DNA from: Castanea sativa
Lineage: Eukaryota; Streptophyta; Magnoliopsida; Fagales; Fagaceae
Reading direction: 5' to 3'
Assembly (NCBI RefSeq): GCF_040712315.1
Contig: NC_134013.1
Location: 59,649,501 to 59,713,500, forward strand
DNA length: 64,000 nt
Shown: piece by piece, positions 33,703 through 45,109 of the stretch
Layout of the letters: the number at the start of each line of letters is the position of its first letter
Numbering within the stretch: the stretch's first letter is position 1
Notes under the pieces: model-generated
Told to the model about the DNA's origin: nothing
The model's database searches: none
The model's input: the letters and a program-made list of their open reading frames with translations, nothing else
Made by a program: the position numbers and the translations under genes

Positions 33703-35223
33703 TCACCCATGTGTGCTTCCTTTGAAGTTTCTTCTAACAATGGTTCGCAAACTCGCCACCAAATCAGCGAGGACCTGCCCCTTCACCGAAGTGCGAGGCT
33801 TGTATTTAACATCAAAGGCTCCTAAAATGGTTCCCCATTTTGCCAGCTTGCCAGAATAATCAGCACTATGCAACACAGCCTTGAGAGGCAACTGGGTCAA
33901 AACAACCACAGTATGAGACTGAAAATAGTGAGGAAGTTTGCGCATGGCGTGGACTACTGCCAGAAGCGCTTTTTCCAAGGGCAAATAGCGCACCTCGGCC
34001 TCATTCAAGGACTTACTAACGTAGTAAATTGGTCTCTGCACTCCATTTTCATTCCTTATAAGGACTAAACTCACCGCATGAACAGCCACGGCCAAATAAG
34101 CGAATAAAACCTCGTCCACCTCAGGACGAGATAAGATGGGCGGGCGAGAAAGATATTGCTTAAGCTGTTGGAAAGCTAACTCACAATCTTCGGTCCATTG
34201 AAACCCTTTCCACTTGTTCAACAACTGAAAGAAAGGACGGCACCGGTCAGCTGACCGAGAAATAAATCTATTCAGCGCAGCAATCATTCCGGTCAATTTT
34301 TGAATCTCTTTTGGGTTCCGAGGCGGCTGCAAATTCTGAATAGCCTTAACCTGCACTGGGTTCACCTCTATGCCCCTATGAGTGATCATATATCCTAGGA
34401 ACTTTCCAGATCCCACGCCAAAAGAACACTTGGAGGCGTTAAGGCGCAACTTATACTTCCTCAGCATCCGGAAGGTGTCGGCCAAATCTGTCATGTGCGA
34501 AGGTACCGTCTTACTCTTTACCACCATATCATCCACGTATACTTCTATGTTTTTCCCCAGTTGCTGTTCAAACATTCGGGTCATCATTCTTTGATAAGTA
34601 GCCCCAGCATTTTTTAACCCAAATGGCATGACCTTATAATGATAGTTCCCGGTTGGTGTAATGAAAGCAGTCTTCTCCTGATCTTCTAACGCCAAGGGAA
34701 TTTGATGGTAACCCTGGAAGGCATCCAAAAAACTCATCCGAGGATGTCCGACAGTAGCATCTACCAGTTGATCAATCCGTGGCATTGGGAACGAATCTTT
34801 AGGACAGGCCTTGTTCAGATCAGTAAAGTCCACACATACTCTCCACTTGCCGTTCTTCTTCTTAACGACAACAGTATGAGCCAACCATTCAGGGTAGAAA
34901 ACTTCTTTGATAGCCCCCGCCATTTTGAGTTTAAGAACCTCTTCCTTCACAGCCTCAGAATGTTCTCGGGAAGATCGCCGAGGTGGCTGCCTCCTCGGAA
35001 CAATGGCCGGATTGACATTTAAATGATGACAAATAAAGTTCGGATCTACACCTGGAGCCTCATAGGGGTTCCATGCAAAGACATCTAAATTATCCTTCAG
35101 AAATTCCAACAACTCCATCTTCTCTTGGTATGGCAAAAGTATGCCAACTTGGAAGAACCTCTCTGGATCATCTGCTATTACAAACTTCTCTAACTCCTCG
35201 CAGACAGCCTCATCTTCTGTCAT
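33703..35223 (-). pseudogene. Tat pol, reverse transcriptase and RNase H
   Basis: Reverse transcriptase motifs in order: KKKNGKWRVCVDFTDLNKAC, PRIDQLVDATVGH, FLDAFQGYHQI, MPFGLKNAGATYQRMM, YVDDMVVKSK (catalytic YVDD at about residue 255) and FLGYMITHRGIEVNP. A thumb and the first, tether-type RNase H follow (RPIYYVSKSLNEAE, YLPLEKALLAVVHA). The frame is 506 codons without a stop. It copies element RNA into DNA in the particle. The first RNase H has replaced catalytic motifs, as usual where a second RNase H follows. The frame ends in a stop at 33703 and the next domain continues in another frame. Confidence 0.92.
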
Positions 35224-35253
35224 CGCTCCAGGTGCCTCCGGAGCTGTTAATTG

Positions 35254-36120
35254 CTATGACTCCTGGATGGGCAAGGTTGATGACTCCATTTCTGACTGAC
35301 GAAGCACCGCAGCCGATATGCATTGCCTAGCAACTACCTGGCTGCCGAGGATTTCCTCAACATGCTCCCCCGAGGGGAATTTCACTTTAACATGTAAGGT
35401 GGAAGAAACAGCTCCCAAAGCGTGCAGCCATGGCCTGGCGAGGATGGCTGTATATGGAGAGTACGCGTCAACCACAATGAAATCTACCTCAATCGTTTCT
35501 GTGCCGGATTGAACGGGTAGACGGATTTGTCCCTTCGGCACAACGGCCCTTCCTTCAAAGCTTATAAGTGGAGAATCATAAGGAGTTAAATCTTCCAACT
35601 CCAACCTCAGTCCTTTAAATAGATCAGGGTACATGATATCTGCACCGCTGCCTTGATCTATCATCACCCTTCTCACATCATAATTCCCTATCCTGAGGGT
35701 AACCACAAGAGCATCGTCATGGGGCTGGATAGTCCCTACTTTATCCTCCTCGGAGAAACCCAAGACAGGTAAAGTGCTCTTTAATCTCTTCGGCCTGCTA
35801 CCTACATCCTCGGCCTGCGGATGAGAAACTGCCATAATCCTAGTGGGACCTGAACCGGTCCTACCAGGTGCAGCGAAGATAACATTAATTGTTCCCAATG
35901 CTGGCCGAGATGAACTGTTCCTCTGGTTGTTTGAACCAACTTGACTTACTTGCCCAGTGGGCTGACACAAGTGCTGCTTTAACTTTCCCTCACCGACGAG
36001 CTGCTCCAGATGGTTCCACAGGGTCCGACAGTTCTCAGTAGTATGGCCCACATCCTGATGGTACTGACAGAAAAGGTTTTGATTTCTTCTCGCAGGGTCC
36101 CCCGCCATCTTGCCGGCCAT
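35254..36120 (-). pseudogene. Tat gag C-terminus and aspartic protease
   Basis: The frame begins inside gag with the nucleocapsid-like zinc motif FCQYHQDVGHTTENC, then a linker and a retroviral-type aspartic protease with MIDQGSGADIM. In active enzymes the second residue of this motif is usually Ser (D-S-G) rather than Gln, so the active site may be changed. Protease strands follow (FEGRAVVPKGQIRLPV, DFIVVDAYSPYTAILARPWL). The frame is separated from the RT frame by a stop and a short gap (35224-35253). Confidence 0.8.
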
Positions 36121-37262
36121 CTCGAAAAGGGCTCTTTACGAACTTTTTCTAATAACCGATGCACCGGTTCTCGGAACACAGCATTTACAACTGGGGTGCC
36201 GCCGAGCCGGATTGTCCGAAGTAATCCCTCCTCGGCTTGTTGTTGTGATATCCGTCCGACCCGAAATCCCTTCTCTCCCCGCGGGATAACCTTCTCCTTC
36301 CCTTTTCCTTGCCGCTGGTCTTCCTCTACCCTTTTATATTCATCAATACGATCCATAAGACGGCGTACGCCGCGGACGGGCTTTTTCGTCAAAGACTTTC
36401 TTAGGTCGTGATCGGTAGGGAGGCCTACCTTAAAGGTATTAAGCGCCACCTCATCAAAGTCGCCATCTATTTCATTAAACATCTCCCGCATCTGTCGGAG
36501 TATGCTTTCGGTGTCTCCCCTTCCTTCATGACCATGGATAGCAACGAATCCAATGGCCGAGGGACTCGCTACACGTGATGAAGCGCGAAGCAAATGCCCT
36601 AGTTAACTCCCCAAACGAGCCCACGTACCCCGATTTGAGACCGTTAAACCATCTCATAGCCACAGGTCCCAAGCCGGAGGGGAAGACTTTACACATCAAA
36701 GTCTCGTTATGAGAGTGCACCGCCATCCTTTGGTTGAAGTGACTCACGTGTTCCACCGGATCAGTCCGGCCATTATAGATGGTAAAGGTGGGCCGGGTGA
36801 ACCTCCCGGGAAGCCTCCCCTCTCAATCCTCCGTGAAAACGGAGATTTAGAGAGTTGGTGCAACGCTCTACTCATGGTATCGTTGCCCAAGCCCCTAGAA
36901 CGAAGCTTCTTACGTCTGCGAGTTGATTGGTCGTCCTCCTCGCCGGAGGATGTTGCGCTAGTGGGGGAATATGACCTTGAACTGTAGCCAACTCCCCTAT
37001 CCTTCTCTGAGGAAGAACTAGATGAGGACGGGGAAACCTTACGTTTAGCACGGCGTAACTTCCTCTTTAAACGATTAATTTCCTTCTGCATGGATTTAGA
37101 GCCCTCATCGTGGGTAGTGCTACCCCCTCCTTGAGTATGGCTAGCCCCTGGGTATTCTGTATGGACGCTTCCCTCACGATCCCTAAGATGTTCAAGACGT
37201 TCGAAATGATCTTCCGGTTGTGATCCTTGTGACTCTGCATGGTGAGAGCCTAAGCCTGCCAT
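35979..37262 (-). pseudogene. Tat gag, N-terminal and central parts, frameshifted
   Basis: Gag is spread over three overlapping frames: 37262-36744 (start MAGLGSHHAESQ, basic and Ser-rich N-terminus), 36756-36526 (EHVSHFNQRMAVHS, FPSGLGPVAMRWFNGL, FASRFI) and 36593-35979 (MREMFNEIDGDFDEVALNTF, RRLMDRIDEYKRVEEDQRQG, VFREPVHRLLEKV). Homology passes from one to the next, so at least two frameshifts occurred, plus a third into the protease frame. The original start is the Met at 37262, 27 bases from the primer site. Confidence 0.85.
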
Positions 37263-37288
37263 AATATCCCTACTACTTCTAGACTAGG

Positions 37289-37306
37289 TTCCCACAGACG
37301 GCGCCA
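37289..37306 (-). other. Primer binding site of the Tat element
   Basis: On the minus strand, two bases after the LTR end, the sequence reads TGGCGCCGTCTGTGGGAA, a primer site known from Tat-lineage Ty3 elements. Confidence 0.85.
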
Positions 37307-37308
37307 AT

Positions 37309-38063
37309 TGTAAGTGCACAATTGCACCTGGACCCAAGAACAGATATGGGCTCAGGCCCAATGAGCCTTAAACAATAAAAATTTGTAGAGAGTGGGCTTG
37401 AAACCCAGGTTAGAAGTGAGTGAAGATTAAATGACAAACTAAAGATTGGCGGTATTTGGAAACAGCAAGGAGTAACGTAAATAGGTCTCCTCGGACGTAA
37501 GCCGAGAGCTGTTCTTATATTATCTCTCTCTCTTTGTCTTTTTTTCTTGTTAGGTTACAAAAAGTCCCCCTTCTTTCTGTTCTAGGTCCTCCCTTAAATA
37601 CTCTCTTTTTTTTTAATACTTTCTACACGTGCTGCCCCAACTCCTCCCTTAGCCTAGATATTTCTTTTCTTAGTGCCTTTGAACAGTAACTAGAAGTTTC
37701 CCTTTCACTGTTCAAGTGTCACCTCCCCATTAATGCGGCCAGGGTGGTAGGTGCAGGGTCTTTAATGTGGAGGTAGCAGCCTTTATCTTTGACATTTCTT
37801 CAACACCGGTGCTTCTGGGGCATTCTAGGGTTTCCCCCTTTTAACCATTGGCCTTAACTGTGCCATCCCCTAACCTTTACTATGAAATCCCGAGTTCTTC
37901 GGTGCTCACCCGAGGGTAAGCTCACCCTCGGCTGGGTCCTCGGATCCTCGGCGCATGGGCCGACCCATAGTATTAACAACTTCTAAACCCAGGGTCAGGT
38001 CGGCCCTCCTTAACACGGCCCAAAAGGCCCATGTTCCCATCAGGATCTTTTTACCCCCCCACA
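37309..38063 (-). repeat. 5' LTR of the Tat element
   Basis: 755 bp, TG...CA ends, adjacent to the primer binding site on the left and to CTTAT on the right. Confidence 0.93.
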
Positions 38064-38068
38064 CTTAT

Positions 38069-38178
38069 CATGTTATTATTGAAAATGATCTTGCAGTATT
38101 CAATTAGAAATTTCAAAACTATAACATGCTTTGTAAACTATTTATCATCATGAAACTTGCATTTCCCCCCACCCCATT
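38069..38178. other. Pre-insertion flank of the Tat element
   Basis: Continues the sequence interrupted at 26109; no gene visible. Confidence 0.5.
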
Positions 38179-38188
38179 AATTATATTA

Positions 38189-38386
38189 GGGGAAATTACA
38201 CTTTACCATCTTAAACTATACCCTAGATTACACTTTGTATTATAAATTTTTCGAATGTAAGTTTTGCACCCTAAACTATAACTCTTGTTATATTTTGCAC
38301 CCTAACGTTAAGTTTTCCGTTAACTTGGATGGAAGTCCAAAGTGTAATCTAGAGTATAGTTTAGGGTAGTAAAATGTAATTCCCTC
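38189..38386. mobile_element. MITE with ~47-bp TIRs and 10-bp TSD
   Basis: The left end (GGGGAAATTACACTTTACCA) and the reverse complement of the right end (GAGGGAATTACATTTTACTA) remain matched through AAACTATACCCTAGATTACA. Flanking duplication AATTATATTA / AATTATGTTA (9 of 10 equal). TIR and TSD lengths suggest a Mutator-type MITE. Confidence 0.85.
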
Positions 38387-38904
38387 AATTATGTTACTTA
38401 CTAAGCTCTGTCTCATCCCACTCCTTCACAAACTTTTTTAGAGTAGGCAACGATTATTTTGAGACAGGTTTTTGTGGCTAGCAGTAGTTAGATTAATTAT
38501 TGATAGAGGTTGAATTTTTGTGATGGTGATCTTTAGATGATGTACATCCTAGAGTAGGGTTGACTCATTCTTTCGTATTTAATAGTAGTTATGACTTTTA
38601 TTTCCACTGATGAGACAAGTTATTGATGTGCAATTATATTTATTCAAACATTCATTCTTTTGTGACCAATGGTCATTGTAATTATTGCATAGAGCCTTGA
38701 CTTACATTAGTAGTATCTTTAATGAAATTATTATGAAAATTCTTGATGTTGATACTTGGTATGAATTGTTTGGATTGAATTGTCCAAAAGGAAAAATCTA
38801 TAAGTATCTTTAGGATGTATTTCTCATGCTTTGGACCTTTTTGGGTTTGGGGCGTGACATGCATTAACTCAAGTGTGATTAATTTCATATGTTAGCCTAA
38901 TAGT
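38387..38904. other. Non-coding
   Basis: No gene or clear repeat is visible. Confidence 0.4.
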
Positions 38905-39062
38905 CTATTAGCAAGTTTCAATTAGCTAAACTAATAAAATCTATTGTCGTCAAATAAAAGATCTGGAAATTTGAACCTAGCACACCATAAAACGACTAGT
39001 GTCTAAACCTAAAATAAAGAATAATCATCATAAAATGGATGTCATATGTTGAACTTCTATTG
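38905..39062 (+). mobile_element. SINE, diverged copy
   Basis: CAATTAGCTAAACTAATAAA, AATAAAAGATCTGGAAATTT and GGATGTCATATGTTGAACTT correspond in order to the SINE at 23533-23697. Confidence 0.6.
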
Positions 39063-39159
39063 TATCCATAGAGAAGTCTTTTTAATTCTATCTACAAGTG
39101 GGGATAGCATTTTAAAGGAAAACACTTAGGTAGAATTACCCCAATTTAAATACATGTCT

Positions 39160-40245
39160 CTCCCCAATCCCCACCTTGAATGGGGTCGATTTTATTGGTT
39201 CCTTATGGCAAATAAGGTTGGGAATAGGGTTAAATCCTTCCCCCCTAAATGGGTTTGGGTTTGTGACGAGGGCGTATTGGAACCTAGTTTATATTTAAAA
39301 TTTAAGAATTATTTTTTAAAATATATTTTATAGGGGGTTTTTTTTTGGGTGTTTTATGAGAACTTTTGACAAATGGGGCTGGGGATTGAGGTTAAATAAT
39401 CCTTCCCCCAAAGTGGCTTTGGGGTGGGATTGCCTATCAGGGACCAGCCCTATTTATATTTAAAATTTTAAAACTTTTGATTTTTTACTACAAATATATG
39501 TTCTTTAACTTTCAAATTTTAATATATGATGTCTTTTGGTGCTGTATTATTGATTTGATATTTTTATGATAAATATTTATATTGTTTATAAATTTTTAAT
39601 TGTTGTTGTGTTAATATTTTTTTTAATTGTTTTTATGATTTTTAATACTTCAATAGTTGAATTGCTGTATTGCTATGCTTTTAGAAAGATTTGTAATGTT
39701 AGACATGTTTTTTTTTAATTTTTATATATTTTAAATCAAATATTAATAAATTAATGAAACAATTGAGTGGGACAGGTTCCCTTGAGTGCCACCTAGGATG
39801 GTGGAGGGGAAAAAAAAAAAGGGTCCCAAAGCGGGGTTGGGGGAAAGGGGAGGAACGGATGTGGGGAAAAAAGGTGGAAGTGAAACATAAAAAACCAACC
39901 TTGTACCTATCATGTTGCCATTCCTATGTGGAAGATCAAATATGCTTGCTAAGGTGATTATGTGTGTGTGTTTTATTTTTATTTTTATTTGTTTGTTTTT
40001 ATGATACTTCAAACATAGTATATCTTTGATTAAAAAAATCATAATATACCATGTCATAATTACGAAAAAAATTATAAAAAATTGTTGCAACTAGAATTAT
40101 TGTTGCTTAATAAAATATCCCTAGCACCAAAAATCTTCCACTTCGTTTCAATCATTAGACATTTCGATTTTCGAATGCATTATCAAGTTTCCAATCATTT
40201 TGTAGTTTCTTCCTCAAGACTTTTCAAGTCTCACCTGCCCCACTT
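39160..40245. repeat. Older paralogue of the 3.9-6.3 and 12.7-13.1 kb regions
   Basis: Diverged copies of the ~200-bp repeat (GGGTTAAATCCTTCCC at about 39229 and a second at 39390) are followed by an AT-rich tract matching 4315-4510 and then GTTGCCATTCCTATGTGGAA, matching 6246-6265. From there it passes directly into sequence matching the right flank of the hAT (12680-13120). It therefore carries no hAT. No gene is present. Confidence 0.65.
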
Positions 40246-40939
<694 letters not shown>

Positions 40940-41812
40940 TGTTTAACCTGATTAATTAATCAAGTGAATACTTAGGTTTGTTATTCAGATCTAGGTTAAA
41001 AGAAAACAATCATATCACGCAAAGCAGCGAAAAATAAAGAACACAATGATATGATCACCCAGGAAAACCAAACTGGTAAAAAATTTGGGGAGGATTTAAT
41101 CTAGCTATCCTCAAGGTAAAAAAAAAAAAAAAAAAAAAATCCACTATAGAGAATCGAATTTACAATAAGACTTAGACCACTAACATCCTATTGCTACCAT
41201 ATGTAAAACTTATTGACATGACCACGTGCAAGCTCCAAATCTACGGATTCCTTCTCTATTAGGCCTTTGCAACACAAGCACCCACACTTGTGACTTTGAG
41301 ACTCCACTCAAAGGTTTTGCATCTCCTTAGACGTTGATCTTGTGTGCAGCAACTTCTACAATATCAGATCTTGAGATTCTTCATGGAATAACACCGGTAG
41401 AAGATATGAGAGAGCTTTTTGGGTACAAAATCCTAGATCTACAAAAGAGGCACAAGATGTACTCTAATCTCTCTAAAAGAACTTTTAAAACCCTTTCTAG
41501 AGTTAGCTTATGATGTCTTTTAAATACTGGAAAAAACAGATTGCGATTTGGGCTTCAAACGGATAAGTTATGGCCTTTTTACGTTTGCTGATTTTTGTTG
41601 ATATGCGACTTTCGATCGATCGAATCTAATTTTCGATTGATCGAGCCTTGCAGAAATTGAATAGTAATTTTCTCCAATTACTCGATTCCAAACTTAATTT
41701 AAACCAAACTTTGAGCAAGTCTAAACCTATACTAAATGTTTTGATCATGATTTGCCACCATATACAAATTGAAGTTCTAATACATTAGTTCCTAAAGTCT
41801 TAAAACCTAACA
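40940..41812 (-). mobile_element. Copia-type LTR, probably solo, copy 2
   Basis: TGTTTAACCTG...AAACCTAACA ends, with a purine-rich AAAGGAAAACC on the minus-strand 5' side (41813-41825, reverse complement) resembling a polypurine tract. No primer site or coding region is found at the other end and no target duplication is seen, so it may be what remains of a longer element. 41069-41800 match 1-715. Confidence 0.5.
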
Positions 41813-41964
41813 GGTTTTCCTTTAAACCTGGAATCAAGAGGGGCATAGTCAGTAAAGTTAAAAAAAAAAAGACATTACAATAAATCAAACTTGCTTCATA
41901 AATTCATGCATTGCAACTAACAAATAATAACCAATTTTAATTATTTATCAAAAAAATATTAATA
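41813..41964. other. Paralogue of the SINE target site
   Basis: CATCAAACTTGCT/AATCAAACTTGCT, GCATTGCAACTAA and TTTAATTATTTATCAAAAAA correspond to the sequence on both sides of the SINE at 23533, without the SINE. No gene. Confidence 0.5.
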
Positions 41965-43003
41965 ATTGTTCAATATTGCCTCAATTCCTAATTAGTTTGG
42001 TTTGGATTTCATTGATGTAGAAGTGAAGGTTTTTCCTTAGTGTAGAAAGCGAGGAATTTATTTGGTGTGGAAGACAATGATTCTCCTTTGCATTAGAAAG
42101 AAAAATATTCATTATTGAAGAAGTAATGAGTATTTCGTATCCATAAAAAATGAGTTTGAAACCTTATAAATAGACACCATTGCAAAGGGTTTGGTGGCTT
42201 ATGCCAATGTTCCTCCCATATAGGGAGAGGAAAAAAACTGCTAGAAGAATATGTGGGTTTTTCAAAGAGTAATTTGGTAGATTTTTGGGGGGTTGAAATT
42301 AAGATTACTCATTGTTGTGTGTAGATAGTTTGTTTGTTTTGTGAGTGTAAGAGAGTTATTGGGTGTATTGGGGCTTTGGGTTTGTGAGGGTTGATTAATA
42401 TCGTTGTAATCTATATCATTGATAGTGGATATTTTGGTTAGCCTTGCCCATGGATATGGGCATGGAGTTGGATGAATCACATTAAATATTGTTGTCTCTT
42501 GTGGACGTTTTATTTTCTTGTTTATGTGAATGCACTTATGCGAGACTCAAATCACAATAATTGATGTTACAGCTTCCGTTGTTGCATAACAATTGGTATC
42601 AAAACTCAAGGTTGGATCTTGGTGAAGTTAAAGAGAAAATTATGTCTAGAGCATCTTTGACGTTGGTTCAAGGTAGATGTGCACGCAAGTTTTGGCCTAG
42701 ATGTGGAATCAATGATCAAATTGTTCAAGGAAAGCTTGATTGGATAAAGGCAGAGTTCTTTCAATAAAGAATGAAGATTGCTTGATGTAATTTGAGTTAA
42801 TGTGGAGATTTGTTGAATATTGCCTCAAATTCCTAATTAGTTTTGGTTCGGGTTTCCTTGATGTAGTAGGGAAGGTTTTTCCTTGGTGTAGAAAGAAATG
42901 TTTTTCCTTAGTGTAGAAGAAAATGAATTTACTTGGTGTGGAAAACAAGGATTCTCCTTGACATAAAAGGAAAAATATTTCTTATTAAAGAAGTAAGGAG
43001 TAT
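41965..43003 (+). mobile_element. Very short non-autonomous LTR element
   Basis: Left LTR 41965-42591 (TGTTCAATATTGCCTCAA...CATAACA, with a TATA-like TTATAAATAG near 42163), a degenerate Met-type primer site (TTGGTATCAAAAC at about 42593), an interior of only ~219 bp, a purine-rich GTGGAGATT, and the first ~190 bp of the right LTR from 42811 (TGTTGAATATTGCCTCAA). The right LTR is cut off after GTAAGGAGTATTCC. With no gag or pol it depends on other elements; the interior has one 41-codon frame. Confidence 0.7.
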
Positions 43004-43286
43004 TCCTTAATTATTCCATTGTTAGAGATTGGAACTCTAGTAGCTTACTTTGCTTTCATTCTCTCGGACGATGGTATTGAATTTGCTTCTAGAGCAAAAT
43101 CGCAACAAGTCAAAGCAAAGTTATCTTTGTGTTGTGTTCATAATCACACTTGATGGTCCTAAAAAATTAACTTAGGAGCCAAATAAATGATGAAAACCCA
43201 CTGAATTTGCCTCCTTAAAAGAATAACATCGAGCTCGAAACTCTAGAATACATAACGCACACACAATCAGAGAACAGAATATCTTC

Positions 43287-43288
<2 letters not shown>

Positions 43289-43324
<36 letters not shown>
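43289..43324. repeat. (AG)n microsatellite
   Basis: Duplicate of the repeat at 3464-3501. Confidence 0.95.
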
Positions 43325-43327
<3 letters not shown>

Positions 43328-43569
43328 GTTAGGATATGATATTTCAATTTTGTTCTTGAAAATTGAAATTATATCCAAGGACAATTTTGTAATTAAAAAT
43401 CTATGGGTAGGGATGATGTTTTTCCATAAGTTATAGTAATGTGAATTTTTTGGTAATTTTAGATTATTGTAAAGTTAGGTAAAAATAAACAAACCAAACA
43501 CCATATGAAAACATTACAGTAATATGACTGAAATGTGTATCACATTATGGCGAATCAAATGTCCACTAA

Positions 43570-43737
43570 GTAATGTTGCGTCCACAATATCTTTATAACA
43601 ATTTCACAACAAATCCTATGAGACAAGTTGCTACTGGTTATAATTTGAACCCACCACTAATTAGCATCATTTTTTTACTCACTAGTTACAGCTTGTTATG
43701 TAGGGATTTTTTTGAAAATGTTGGGAATGTACATTAC
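43570..43737. mobile_element. MITE, duplicate of 3747-3914
   Basis: Same ends and centre as the copy at 3747-3914. Confidence 0.5.
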
Positions 43738-43761
43738 TCTTTTACTTGCAAACTTTAAATT

Positions 43762-44073
43762 TATGATGTCTTTTGGTGTTACTCATTTTGCATGGCAAGT
43801 AGGGCCAAGGATGGGGGTTAAATCCTTCCCTCGAAATGGGTTTTGGTGTAGGAGTGGGTATTGGAAGACCTTGCTCTATTTATATATAAAAATTAAAAAA
43901 TTATTTTTAAAATTTTTTTATAGGTTTTTATTTATACTACATATATACTTTTTAACTTTCAAGCTTTAAATTTATGATGTCTTTTGGTGTTACCCATTTT
44001 GCATGGCAAATAGGGCCAAGGATGGGGGTTAAATCCTTCCCTCGAAATGGGTTCTGGTGTAGGAGTGGGTATT
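43762..44073. repeat. Tandem ~200-bp repeat, copy 2, second unit truncated
   Basis: Units start at about 43763 and 43974. The second unit runs to GAGTGGGTATTCGAA and then switches at 44077 into kinase coding sequence. Confidence 0.8.
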
Positions 44074-44076
44074 CGA

Positions 44077-44766
44077 AATGGTTGGCCAAGGTGTCTGATT
44101 TCGGGTTGTCAAAGTTTGGTCCCATCATGTTCAAGTCCCATGTTAGTACAGTGGTTAAGGGTACATTTGGATATTTGGACCCGGAATATTATCGCTATCA
44201 ACGACTTACTGAGAAGTCTGATGTGTACTCCTATGGTGTGGTGTTGTGTGAAGTGTTGTGTGGAAAGCCACCAATCATACGTACGGATGAGGATGAGCCA
44301 ATGGGTCTAGTAGCATGGGTCCTGCAGTGCTATCGCAATGGAAAGCTTGATCAAATTGTTGATCCATCTTTGAAGGGGGAAATTGAACCAGAATGTTTGA
44401 AGAAATTTGGCGAGATTGTGGAGAATTGTTTGCTTGACAATGGAACCAAACGACTATCAATGAATGATGTGGTTGGGGGGCTTGAGTTAGCATTGGAGTT
44501 GCAAGAGAGTGCAAAAAAAGATGTCAAGCTTGATTTGGCAGAAGAAATTGACATGAATGATGATGATGAGCATGCTTTGATCCCTATGTCAGATGTCAAT
44601 GAAAGTGATGACATGATTTTTAGTAGCAGTGAAAAACTATCAAAGTACTAATAGCAATAGTCAAGTGACCGTAGTAAGCCAAGGAATTTTTGCTAGTAAG
44701 GATTCAGATGGATTGATGTTCCCCAGGGCAGTGTTGTCTGAGATTATGGATCCTAAAGGTCGATAA
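44077..44766 (+). pseudogene. CrRLK1L kinase 3' fragment
   Basis: Near-identical to 20049-20737 of the intact gene: WLAKVSDFGLSKFG, GTFGYLDPEYYR, PPIIRTDEDEPMGLV and the C-terminal tail. The N-lobe, the HRD motif, the membrane helix and the ectodomain are all missing. A one-base insertion near 44640 (CTATCAAAGTACTAATAG) puts stops before the real C-terminus, which is still recognisable at 44745-44766. The open frame from 43974 that fuses repeat sequence to the kinase is accidental. It records a duplication with internal deletion, not a working gene. Confidence 0.92.
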
Positions 44767-44909
44767 ACAAAGGGAAAAAAAAAAAGTTGCTAGTTGAATT
44801 TTTAATATGGCTGATCGTAACTGCCAAGTCCTTACTTAATTTCCTCCTTGAATTATGAAACTTTGAATCTGTGGAACATTCCCTAATTTGCTTTCAGCCT
44901 TAGTCTTTT
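44767..44909. other. 3' flank, second copy
   Basis: Matches the 3' UTR region after 20737. Confidence 0.6.
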
Positions 44910-45109
44910 TTTCTTTTTTTTGAAAAACAAACATACACACACAAGGGAGAGAGAAAGGGCTCTAACATAAAGGCACATTATAATTTTACTCAAAAGCCAT
45001 TGTAACTTTTAAGGGAGAGTGAGATAAGTTATACTACATACAACACACTCTCTTAAGCAATGTGAGACAATTATCTTTTTTTTTTTTTTTGTTGAGAAAC
45101 CTGTCTTTT
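44910..45109. mobile_element. 200-bp insertion of unknown class
   Basis: Absent from the first copy (20878/20885). Flanked by GTCTTTT on both sides (44903-44909, 45103-45109), consistent with a 7-bp target duplication. T-rich at both ends, with no TIR that I can define. Confidence 0.5.

Larger units (their letters stand above)
26110..38063 (-). mobile_element. Tat-lineage Ty3/gypsy retrotransposon, full length
   Basis: The 11,954-bp element is bounded by LTRs starting TGTAAGTGCAC and ending CCCCCACA, with a perfect 5-bp target duplication CTTAT (26105-26109 and 38064-38068). Coding order on the minus strand is gag, protease, reverse transcriptase, RNase H, archaeal-type RNase H, integrase. 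Between the pol end and the 3' LTR lie a tandem array and a spliced gene on the opposite strand. The primer site TGGCGCCGTCTGTGGGAA and the antisense extra gene both fit the Tat lineage. Frameshifts in gag and between the RT and RNase H frames make it non-autonomous now. Confidence 0.93.

Noticed and set aside
43974..44651. Open frame fusing repeat sequence to the kinase domain as a chimeric gene
   Set aside because: The first ~35 residues come from the ~200-bp tandem repeat, the kinase lacks its N-lobe and HRD motif, and a one-base insertion removes the C-terminus. It is a pseudogene by position.
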